Shown: positions 1 to 6,184, counted from the first letter of the stretch. The stretch: 8,797 bases of DNA from Bacteroidales bacterium (GCA_016783865.1 JADHVS010000181.1:1-8797); one strand, 5' to 3'. Notes: generated from the letters alone by a model not told the origin. Numbers and translations are program-made.

Positions 1-1
1 G

Positions 2-1624
2 TTGCCCGATGTGTGGTTTGACCCGCCGGAGCTGACTATCTGCAGTCAACAGTCTGCCGTCATCAATCTCTATTCCCATGTGGCAGCAACCACCTTTTCC
101 TGGACTGCGACCGGTTCATCAGGAGAGGTGACCGGTTTTTCTAATGGTTCCGGGCCGGTCATAAACCAGATGTTGGAAAACACCGGAGATACCACCGGGT
201 ATGTTATTTACGAAGTCACCCCCACCGGAGCTGAAGGATGCATAGGCGCTCCCGACACGGTTATCGTCACCATCATACCGGTGGTGGAGGCGACGGTCAG
301 CCCGCCGGCCACCATCCTGTGTTCCGGCGATACCACCGCTATTCACCTGCTATGCAATCTCGCCGGATGCACCTTTTCCTGGAGCGCCGTCGCCTCCTCT
401 CCTCTTGTGACCGGTTATTCTGCAGGGACTGGGCTGGTCATCGACCAGCCCCTACAGAATCTGGATACCATTGATCAAACTGTTACCTATTCCATTGTTC
501 CTTCGGCATCGGGATGCGGGGCCGATACGACGGATTACTCCGTTTTGATTCATCCCATTCTGACGGTATCGGGTACCATTGCCGCTTCCGACAATCCCGT
601 TTGCGAGGGGACCCCGGTCACCTTCACCGCCACCGCGGTCAACGGCGGGACATCGCCAACATATCAATGGAAAGTCAATGCAAACAATGCAGGAATGAAC
701 AATGCAGTATTTACCTATACTCCAACTAATGGCGATGTGGTGACTTGTATTTTGACCTCAGATGAGGATTGTGTCTCCGGCAATCCGGCCACCTCCAATC
801 CCATTACCATGTCGGTAGCTGAACAGCCAACTGTTTCTTTTTCAGTTTGTTTTGACACCATCACTTCACTCAACGCCAAACCTTATAAACTCAAAGGAGG
901 CATCCCTCTTGGGGGCGCCTATTCCGGACCAGGAGTGGATCCGATTACCGGTTATTTCCACCCCGCCATAGCCGGCCCCGGAACCCACGAAATCACCTAC
1001 CACTATACCAACTACGCCGGCTGCCTGGACTCCGCAAAACTTTCAATTATCAATTATCAATTATCAATTATCAATTGCGGCGACAGCCTCACCGACATCC
1101 GCGACAACCACGTCTATCCCACCGTTCAGATCGGCAGCCAATGCTGGATGGCGGCCAATCTTTCGTACGGACTGGAAATCCCGGATTCGGTACCCCAACG
1201 CGACAACTGCATCCCCGAAAAATACACACTTCCTACGTCCTACGTCCCACATCCTACGTTTTACCAGTGGGACGAACTCATGCGTTACGAAGATACGGAA
1301 GAGCTCCAGGGCCTTTGTCCTCCCGGCTGGCATGTCCCTTCCGAAGAAGAGTGGAACCTCCTGTTTACCAATTGGATCAACAACGCCTTTGCCGGTAAGC
1401 CGTTGCTCTTTTCCGGGTTTTCGGGATTCAATGCATTGTTATCCGGCGTGGAGCACTTCAACCGGGAGTGGAACTTCATCGATTTCGCTGCGATGTTCTG
1501 GAGCTCCACGGCTCACGGTCCCCGGAAGGCTTGGGCGCACGGGATGAATGATTATAATTACTCTGTGTCCTATTATCCCAGTTACCGGGCGAATGCGTTT
1601 TCGGTGCGGTGTGTGATGGATTGA
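2..1624 (+). CDS. Giant modular surface protein A, C-terminal part (PKD/Ig-like modules plus FISUMP domain), 5'-truncated by window
   Basis: Only the last 540 codons are visible. The frame is open to the window edge and the TTG at base 2 is not a true start, because the matching point in gene B (4562) is mid-gene. Domains in visible residues: PKD-like module (about 1-96), a second one (about 97-188, with a CSGDTT motif), an Ig-like module (about 189-275), a module with KGGIPLGGAYSGPGVD (about 276-346), then a C-terminal Fib_succ_major (FISUMP) domain from about 361. The FISUMP call rests on QIGSQCWMAANL, CPPGWHVPSEEEW, FWSSTA and the final SVRCVMD. Two period-7 DNA arrays are embedded in the coding sequence, in the linker before FISUMP and in a FISUMP loop. 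The protein is presumably exported and cell-surface or extracellular; ligand and anchoring are unknown. It ends on FISUMP, with no type IX sorting tail. The region aligns without net indel to 4561-6184. Confidence 0.9.
   Translation: MPDVWFDPPELTICSQQSAVINLYSHVAATTFSWTATGSSGEVTGFSNGSGPVINQMLENTGDTTGYVIYEVTPTGAEGCIGAPDTVIVTIIPVVEATVSPPATILCSGDTTAIHLLCNLAGCTFSWSAVASSPLVTGYSAGTGLVIDQPLQNLDTIDQTVTYSIVPSASGCGADTTDYSVLIHPILTVSGTIAASDNPVCEGTPVTFTATAVNGGTSPTYQWKVNANNAGMNNAVFTYTPTNGDVVTCILTSDEDCVSGNPATSNPITMSVAEQPTVSFSVCFDTITSLNAKPYKLKGGIPLGGAYSGPGVDPITGYFHPAIAGPGTHEITYHYTNYAGCLDSAKLSIINYQLSIINCGDSLTDIRDNHVYPTVQIGSQCWMAANLSYGLEIPDSVPQRDNCIPEKYTLPTSYVPHPTFYQWDELMRYEDTEELQGLCPPGWHVPSEEEWNLLFTNWINNAFAGKPLLFSGFSGFNALLSGVEHFNREWNFIDFAAMFWSSTAHGPRKAWAHGMNDYNYSVSYYPSYRANAFSVRCVMD
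431..451 (+). repeat. Perfect 9-bp inverted repeat inside gene A
   Basis: GGGCTGGTC and GACCAGCCC are separated by ATC. The hairpin lies in the codons for LVIDQPL of a PKD-like module. The same 21 bases occur at 4991-5011 in gene B, inside a 56-nt identical tract (425-480 = 4985-5040). The related first PKD-like module of B lacks it. It may be a by-product of codon choice or mark a conversion tract. Confidence 0.7.
1043..1077 (+). repeat. Period-7 array, five TCAATTA units, inside gene A (site 1)
   Basis: Five consecutive 7-nt units start at 1043, 1050, 1057, 1064 and 1071. Four are TCAATTA and the last is TCAATTG. They encode the low-complexity peptide SIINYQLSIINYQLSII, in the linker between the last Ig-like module and FISUMP. 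At the matching place in gene B the flanks are conserved, but the segment is a different period-7 sequence of GATNNNN type (5588-5622). Such heptamer arrays are, as I recall, common between genes in Bacteroidota; here one is translated. Confidence 0.92.
1228..1262 (+). repeat. Period-7 array, ACGTCCT-type units, inside the FISUMP domain of gene A (site 2)
   Basis: Five 7-nt units start at 1228, 1235, 1242, 1249 and 1256: ACTTCCT, ACGTCCT, ACGTCCC, ACATCCT, ACGTTTT. They encode a TLPTSYVPHPTF-like stretch between the conserved IPEKY and FYQWDELM of the FISUMP domain, presumably a surface loop. The gene B array at 5788-5822 has the same length and register but begins units 2-5 with T instead of A. 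Confidence 0.88.
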
Positions 1625-1677
1625 AACCAGTTCGTCGTTCTAACCTCCCCCACATCCGTCATTTTTCCAAAAAACAT

Positions 1678-1709
1678 GGCGTGCATTTTGCATACCGTTT
1701 CTTTTTTTT
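1678..1709 (+). terminator. Probable rho-independent terminator of gene A
   Basis: An 8-bp stem with one mismatch and one G-T pair (1678-1685 with 1689-1696, loop TTT) is followed at once by a T-rich tract at 1698-1709 that ends in eight Ts. It lies 54 nt after the gene A stop and before the next promoter. No equivalent is obvious after gene B. Confidence 0.55.
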
Positions 1710-1713
1710 ATAG

Positions 1714-1728
1714 TGTTGATAATCAACA
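1714..1728. repeat. Odd palindrome TGTTGAT-A-ATCAACA upstream of the first cassette promoter
   Basis: Two 7-bp arms flank one central base. The centre lies about 75 nt before the TTG of the -33 box. This could be a protein-binding site, but no equivalent was found before the second promoter, so a regulatory role is speculative. Confidence 0.35.
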
Positions 1729-1793
1729 TAATGAAATTTTGACACGGTTTTTACCTGCGAAAACACAAACGTTCATTTTACGGGTTTCCGCAA

Positions 1794-1824
1794 TTGACAA
1801 TGGCAAAATAATTAGTTATATTTG
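1794..1824 (+). promoter_or_regulatory. Bacteroidota-type promoter of small gene 1
   Basis: TTG at 1794-1796 (within TTGACA), 20 nt, then TATATTTG at 1817-1824. This matches the TTG / TAnnTTTG vegetative promoter pattern described for Bacteroides. The second cassette has the same elements with the same 20-nt spacing. Transcription would start near 1830, giving a leader of about 250 nt before the ATG at 2078. Confidence 0.7.
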
Positions 1825-1830
1825 CGAACT

Positions 1831-2077
1831 ATGAATCTATTATCTAGCCATGCAATAAAAAACCCCCTTCCTGAATGAAAGCAATATATACAGCTACATA
1901 TAAAAACTCTCAAAAAGAAAGGAGGTAAGAGGCAAAGATACAACATTGCCTAATAATAATGTGCTCCCATGTAAAATTTGTTGAGCAACGATTTCGTGAT
2001 TGGGCCAAATCATAGTATGTTTTGGGAGTATCAATTCTCTAAAAATCTACATTGAAAAATCATTAAATCTGAAAATC
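1831..2077 (+). promoter_or_regulatory. Long conserved 5' leader of cassette 1
   Basis: This gene-free stretch shares ordered blocks with the leader at 6292-6514: a CCCCCTT tract (1863-1869), ATGAAAGC (1875-1882), a CTCAAAAAGAAAGGAGGTAA block ending at 1928, then GGCAAAGATAC, ACATTGCC, TTGGGAG and ATTAAAT just before the start codon. Conservation is in the bases: the short frames that can be drawn differ between copies because of small indels. It is probably an untranslated regulatory leader; what it senses, if anything, is unknown. ACATT (1942-1946) and AATGT downstream can form a small hairpin, as in the second leader. Confidence 0.55.
1916..1926 (+). promoter_or_regulatory. Extended Shine-Dalgarno-like motif AGAAAGGAGGT in leader 1
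   Basis: Eleven bases are complementary to the usual 3' tail of 16S rRNA. No ATG, GTG or TTG lies at a normal 5-10 nt spacing, and the small-gene ATG is about 150 nt further on. The same motif occurs at 6366-6376. The upstream CCCCCTT tract at 1863-1869 can pair with AAGGAGG in 6 of 7 positions. Confidence 0.6.
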
Positions 2078-2554
2078 ATGAAAAAGTTAATATCGTTACT
2101 CATCCTTGGATGTTTCAGCCTATATGGATTTTCCATTAATCCCATTGACCCTCCTGCAAAAAAAGGCGAACCTGTCAAAACAATTACACTCCCGTCACCT
2201 GCTGCAACAGAGGAATGCTCCGACTCGCGCAGCTTGGTTGATGTTACTGTTTATGTCACTTTTACGGATTGCCCGGATTATGACTGTGATTATCCTGCAT
2301 ATTGTACATTTGACATTTGCATTTATGACCAAAATGGGACAACTCTTATTGGATGTACGGAATTTGATCTGAAAACATGCCAATATGAAATTGGAGGTCT
2401 TCGGGCGGAAGAAGATCATTATCTTAAAGCTAGGTTAGTTCTAACATCATCACCGCCATGTAACTCTAGTTATAATACCAGTGATGCTACATCAATTAAT
2501 AAAGTTCCTTTTGGTGGTGGCACCGTTTATATAAATACCACATATTGTCCATAA
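2078..2554 (+). CDS. Small secreted Cys-rich protein 1, unknown family
   Basis: 158 aa from ATG 2078. The in-frame upstream start at 2000 is rejected because it would put 26 residues before an evident signal peptide and because the second copy starts at the matching ATG. Residues 1-19 are hydrophobic (MKKLISLLILGCFSLYGF). ILGC resembles a lipobox, but the hydrophobic run continues past the Cys, so an ordinary Sec signal is equally likely. Next comes a linker (PIDPPAKKGEPVKT), then a mature domain of beta-strand character with nine cysteines, the DCPDYDC motif, RAEEDHY, and a C-terminal FGGGTVYI strand ending in CP. Cysteine spacing suggests disulfides in an exported domain. I do not recognise the family. 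It follows its own promoter and leader and lies 129 nt before giant gene B, with a hairpin between them. Paralog: 6515-6988. Confidence 0.85.
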   Translation: MKKLISLLILGCFSLYGFSINPIDPPAKKGEPVKTITLPSPAATEECSDSRSLVDVTVYVTFTDCPDYDCDYPAYCTFDICIYDQNGTTLIGCTEFDLKTCQYEIGGLRAEEDHYLKARLVLTSSPPCNSSYNTSDATSINKVPFGGGTVYINTTYCP

Positions 2555-2563
2555 AGGGTAAAG

Positions 2564-2598
2564 AGAGAGAAACCAAAAAAAAATTTAGGTTTCTCTCT
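2564..2598 (+). terminator. Hairpin between small gene 1 and giant gene B (terminator or attenuator)
   Basis: Perfect 11-bp stem AGAGAGAAACC (2564-2574) / GGTTTCTCTCT (2588-2598) with an A-rich 13-nt loop, 9 nt after the stop codon. There is no T tract after it and no recognisable promoter before gene B. It may be a partial terminator or an RNA-processing or stability element that sets the ratio of small to giant protein. A weaker 6-bp hairpin with a GGG loop follows at 2628-2642. Confidence 0.6.
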
Positions 2599-2683
2599 TA
2601 TCTCTGTTAGGCATAATAGAGTATCGCTAGTTAGGGTAACTATAAGATATGGAACACAATAAGAAGGTTTTTTTGAAAGTAAA

Positions 2684-5600
2684 ATGAGAGATATAATTAT
2701 TATTTTATTTGTCATTTTTATCCCTTTTGTTTGTTTTCCCCAGGGTGAGTTCAATATCTGGTACTTTGGTGTCCATGCAGGTATTTCTTTCAATACTGAC
2801 CCACCTGTTGCTCTTCCCCCTAATCCAATCACCACTAATGGTGCTATTGCTGGGATATCGGTATCGGATTCACTGGGTAACATTATGTTTTATTCAAACG
2901 GCAGGAAAGTTTGGAATCGAAACAATGTTGTGATGCCAAATGGCACCGGGCTGTTAGGAGGGGAGGTCACCTGTCAGTTTATGGCTGTTCAGGATATCAG
3001 TAATCATAATTTGTATTATATTTTTACTGTTGATCATGCGCCAACATTAATTAACCCAACGGCTGGATTGCGTTATTCGGTTCTTGATATGCAATTAGAT
3101 GGAGGTAAGGGTGATATTGTAACCGGCATGAAGAATATACCTTTGCCAATGGGAGACAGTGTATATACCTCATTAACAGCGACACGACATCAGAATAACA
3201 GGGATGTATGGGTGGTGGTTTTGAGGCGTGGCAATATAGACCAGTATTTAGCTTACCTAATTGATTCTTTAGGTATTAATCTCGCTCCTGTCGTAAGTAC
3301 AAGTACTTTCTTAAATGGGTCGAGTGGTACATGCAGTTTTATGAGGATTTCTCCTGATGGTAAATACCTGTTTTGTCACGATTCGCTTACAGAAATGTGT
3401 CTTTTTAATACTTCGACCGGGGTTGTGACCTCAAAGTTCAGATTTTGGCCGGGATTAGGGGAAAAGATTGCGACCAGTGAAGAATTTTCAATTGATTCAA
3501 GGTATGTTTATTTTACAACTGCATCAGTGACTCCATATGGTGCAGTTGTCCAATATGATATGATTAATCCGGATTCAAATTCTTTTATGCAGAGTCAAGT
3601 TGTGGTGGGGGATAGTGGGGGATATAGTATTCAGATGGCGCCCGATGGGAAAATATATATAACTGATAATTGGAGCAATGATACTCTGCATAGAATAAAT
3701 AATCCCTCTGCCAACGGATCATCTTGTAATTATGAAAAAAATGCATTCTGTTTACAAGGAAATGTTCATTATCACAGTCTCCCACAATTCTTGCAGAGAT
3801 ACAAAGCTTATATTCACCATTCTACCGGCCTGTGCCAGAATGATTCTATTTATTTTTCAAATGACATCTGGCCACCACCCGACAGCATACACTGGGATTT
3901 CGGTGACCCTGCGTCTGGAACTGCCAATTATTCCAATCTCATAAATCCTTTACATCTTTTCTCCGGCCCCGGTAACTTTACCGTTGAGATGTGGGTGCAA
4001 CATATCGATAAACGAACCGATACCTCATGGGTCACGATTTCAATCCACGAAACGCCTCAACCCGTTCTGGGCCCGGATCAAACCATTTGTTCCGGCGACT
4101 CGGTAACCTTCGATGCCGGTAGTTGCACCGGATGCACCTTTCAGTGGGATAATCTTTTGACGGGGCAACTGAATATCGGCAATGAGCAGATGTTTACAGT
4201 CCATGATTCGGGAATCTATGCCGTGACGGTTACCTCCCCTTACGATTGCTTGGGCAGGGACACCGTTCAATTGACCGTTGTGACGGAAGCCACCGTGATC
4301 GTGGAGCCTGTCACACTGACTATTTGCTCCGGCGATACCACAGACCTTACCCTACAGTGCAATATTTCGGCATGTGATTTTTCCTGGACGGCCGTGGGTT
4401 CATCCCCGTTAGTGACCGGGTATTCGGCCGGGACAGGCGATTCCATTAAACAAACTCTTTTCAACAGCGATACCATCGATCAAACCATTACCTATACCAT
4501 CCTGCCTGCCTCTCCCTCTTGTCCCGGGATTCCATTGGATTATCCGGTGGTGATCCACCCAAAGCCCGATGTGTGGTTTGACCCGCCGGGATTGACAGTC
4601 TGCAGTCAGCAGTCTGCAGTCATCGGTCTATTTTCCCATGTGTCAGCAACCACCTTTTCCTGGACCGCCATCGGCTCATCCGCAGAGGTAACCGGTTTTT
4701 CCGATGGCTCCGGGCCACTCATCAACCAGACGCTGGAAAATACAGGAGATACCGCCGGGTATGTCATTTACGAAGTCACCCCCACCGGAGTTGAAGGATG
4801 CATCGGCGCTCCCGACACGGTGATCGTTACGGTCTTACCGGTGGTGCAGGCGACAATCAGCCCCCCGGTCACCATTCTGTGCTCGGGCGATACCACCGAT
4901 ATTCTCCTGCAATGCAATCTCACCGGATGTACCTTTTCCTGGACGGCTGCGGCCTCTTCACCATTGGTAACGGGATATTCGGATGGGACTGGGCTGGTCA
5001 TCGACCAGCCCCTACAGAATCTGGATACCATTGATCAAACCGTCACCTATTCCATTGTTCCTTCGGTGTCCGGATGCGGGGCCGATACGACAGATTACTC
5101 CGTTTTGATTCATCCCCGGCTTCCGGTGTCCGTTACCATTGCCGCCTCCATCAATCCCGTTTGCGGAGGGATCCCGGTGACCTTCACAGCCACCCCGGTT
5201 CATGGGGGAACAGATCCATTCTACCAGTGGCAGGTCAATGCAATCAATGCAGGAATGAACAATGCAGTATTTACCTATATTCCGGTAAATGGCGATGTGG
5301 TTACGTGCATTCTCACCTCTTCTGAATTATGCGTCTCGGGAAATCCCGACACCTCCAATGCCATTACCATGTCTGTCTGGGAACAGCCGGATGTCTCATT
5401 TTTAATTTGTTTTGATACCCTCACCACTCTCAATGCCCAGCCGTTTAAACTAAAGGGAGGGATCCCATTGGGAGGAACCTATAGCGGGCCGGGCGTGGAT
5501 CAGATCACCGGGTATTTCCATCCGGCCATGGCGGGAGTCGGGGCGCATACAATTGCGTATACCTATACAAATTTCGCTTTGTGTTCAGATGAAAGATATA

Positions 5601-6184
5601 GGATATTGGATGTAAGATCGGCCATGCCGTTTTCGTGCGGAGGTACATTGGTAGATATCCGCGACAGCACATCCTATCCAACCGTTCAAATCGGTTCCCA
5701 ATGCTGGATGGCGGCAAATCTCTCGTACGGCCTTGAAATCCCGGATACAATACCCCAGCGCGACAACTGCATCCCCGAAAAATATTCACGTTCCTCGTCC
5801 TTCGTCCCTCGTCCTTCGTTTTATCAATGGGATGAACTAATGCGTTACGAAGATACGGAAGAGATCCAGGGCCTCTGTCCTCCCGGCTGGCATATTCCTT
5901 CAGAAGCTGACTGGAACCTCCTGTTTGCCAACTGGATCAACAACGCCTTTGCCGGTAAGCCATTGCTCAGTACGGGATATTCGGGATTCAATGCGATCTT
6001 ATCCGGCGTTGAACATTTCAACCGGGGCTGGAACTTCATCGATTTCGCTACGATGTTTTGGAGCTCCACGGCTCATGGCCCCTGGAAGGCATGGAGTCAC
6101 GGTTTGAATGAGTACAACTACTCGGTGTCCTATTATCCCAGTTACCGGGCGAATGCGTTTTCGGTGAGATGCGTAAGGGATTAG
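2684..6184 (+). CDS. Giant modular surface protein B: propeller-like, PKD, Ig-like/PKD-like modules, C-terminal FISUMP
   Basis: 1166 aa, complete. ATG 2684 is chosen because a Sec signal peptide follows directly (about 1-20). Residues 21-370 look like a beta-propeller, with blades marked by RISPDGKYLF and QMAPDGKIYI. Next are a PKD domain (about 381-454, WDFGDP near 403), an Ig-like domain (460-533, LGPDQTICSGDSVTF), three PKD-like (PKD_5-type) modules (535-628, 627-722, 723-814), an Ig-like module (815-900), a KGGIPLGGTYSGPGVD module (901-968), and a FISUMP domain (from about 987: QIGSQCWMAANL, CPPGWHIPSEADW, FWSSTA, SVRCVRD). Likely an exported adhesin or ligand-binding protein; the ligand is unknown and no type IX sorting tail is present. 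No promoter is seen just upstream, so it is probably co-transcribed with small gene 1. Its 5' part (to about 3830) is clearly AT-richer than its 3' part. Two period-7 arrays lie in the coding sequence. Confidence 0.93.
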   Translation: MRDIIIILFVIFIPFVCFPQGEFNIWYFGVHAGISFNTDPPVALPPNPITTNGAIAGISVSDSLGNIMFYSNGRKVWNRNNVVMPNGTGLLGGEVTCQFMAVQDISNHNLYYIFTVDHAPTLINPTAGLRYSVLDMQLDGGKGDIVTGMKNIPLPMGDSVYTSLTATRHQNNRDVWVVVLRRGNIDQYLAYLIDSLGINLAPVVSTSTFLNGSSGTCSFMRISPDGKYLFCHDSLTEMCLFNTSTGVVTSKFRFWPGLGEKIATSEEFSIDSRYVYFTTASVTPYGAVVQYDMINPDSNSFMQSQVVVGDSGGYSIQMAPDGKIYITDNWSNDTLHRINNPSANGSSCNYEKNAFCLQGNVHYHSLPQFLQRYKAYIHHSTGLCQNDSIYFSNDIWPPPDSIHWDFGDPASGTANYSNLINPLHLFSGPGNFTVEMWVQHIDKRTDTSWVTISIHETPQPVLGPDQTICSGDSVTFDAGSCTGCTFQWDNLLTGQLNIGNEQMFTVHDSGIYAVTVTSPYDCLGRDTVQLTVVTEATVIVEPVTLTICSGDTTDLTLQCNISACDFSWTAVGSSPLVTGYSAGTGDSIKQTLFNSDTIDQTITYTILPASPSCPGIPLDYPVVIHPKPDVWFDPPGLTVCSQQSAVIGLFSHVSATTFSWTAIGSSAEVTGFSDGSGPLINQTLENTGDTAGYVIYEVTPTGVEGCIGAPDTVIVTVLPVVQATISPPVTILCSGDTTDILLQCNLTGCTFSWTAAASSPLVTGYSDGTGLVIDQPLQNLDTIDQTVTYSIVPSVSGCGADTTDYSVLIHPRLPVSVTIAASINPVCGGIPVTFTATPVHGGTDPFYQWQVNAINAGMNNAVFTYIPVNGDVVTCILTSSELCVSGNPDTSNAITMSVWEQPDVSFLICFDTLTTLNAQPFKLKGGIPLGGTYSGPGVDQITGYFHPAMAGVGAHTIAYTYTNFALCSDERYRILDVRSAMPFSCGGTLVDIRDSTSYPTVQIGSQCWMAANLSYGLEIPDTIPQRDNCIPEKYSRSSSFVPRPSFYQWDELMRYEDTEEIQGLCPPGWHIPSEADWNLLFANWINNAFAGKPLLSTGYSGFNAILSGVEHFNRGWNFIDFATMFWSSTAHGPWKAWSHGLNEYNYSVSYYPSYRANAFSVRCVRD
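4288..5124 (+). repeat. Three tandem PKD-like modules within gene B
   Basis: Modules lie at about 4288-4566, 4564-4848 and 4849-5124. Each has a Cys near the start (ICSGDTT, VCSQQS, LCSGDTT), FSWTA about 20 residues later, a VTGYS/VTGFS segment with GTG or GSG, and a terminal Val-rich strand ending in a proline. Modules 1 and 3 are closest to each other; module 2 is the divergent type. Gene A shows the matching modules 2 and 3, and gene C enters module 1 at its window edge. Confidence 0.8.
4991..5011 (+). repeat. Perfect 9-bp inverted repeat inside gene B
   Basis: Identical to 431-451 in gene A: GGGCTGGTC, ATC, GACCAGCCC. It lies in the third PKD-like module, inside the longest A/B identical tract I noted. 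Confidence 0.7.
5588..5622 (+). repeat. Period-7 array, five GATNNNN units, inside gene B (site 1)
   Basis: Units start at 5588, 5595, 5602, 5609 and 5616: GATGAAA, GATATAG, GATATTG, GATGTAA, GATCGGC. They encode a DERYRILDVRSA-like linker just before FISUMP. The units are degenerate, so the array call rests on GAT recurring every 7 nt. Gene A has five TCAATTA units at the corresponding linker, with the same total linker length. Confidence 0.72.
5788..5822 (+). repeat. Period-7 array, TCGTCCT-type units, inside the FISUMP domain of gene B (site 2)
   Basis: Units start at 5788, 5795, 5802, 5809 and 5816: ACGTTCC, TCGTCCT, TCGTCCC, TCGTCCT, TCGTTTT. They encode SSSFVPRPSF between IPEKY and FYQWDELM. 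Length and register match 1228-1262 of gene A, but units 2-5 all start with T where A has A. Confidence 0.88.

Larger units (their letters stand above)
4561..6184 (+). repeat. Segment of gene B duplicated in gene A (1-1624)
   Basis: The whole visible part of gene A aligns to this segment with a constant offset of 4560 and no net indel. Similarity is high but patchy: 425-480 equals 4985-5040 (56 identical nt) and 1565-1606 equals 6125-6166 (42 identical nt), whereas the linker at 1021-1077 versus 5581-5637 is unrelated. This is the footprint of a tandem cassette duplication with later local exchange or replacement. Confidence 0.9.

Noticed and set aside
1043..1077. CRISPR array or transposon end
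   Set aside because: Units are 7 nt and directly abutting, with no spacers. There are no Cas genes, transposase, inverted termini or target duplications nearby.
1075..1398. Open frame of 107 codons overlapping gene A, with HTSYVLRPTSYVL
   Set aside because: It is a shifted reading of the heptamer array and FISUMP codons; the gene A frame has clear family motifs over the same bases.
1381..1624. FISUMP C-terminus as a diversity-generating retroelement variable region
   Set aside because: Differences from 5941-6184 involve all bases and are not concentrated at adenine sites. No reverse transcriptase, template repeat or accessory gene is visible in the window. A distant element cannot be excluded.
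2000..2077. Upstream in-frame start for small gene 1
   Set aside because: It would add 26 residues before a clear signal peptide and cover the conserved untranslated segment. The paralog supports ATG 2078.
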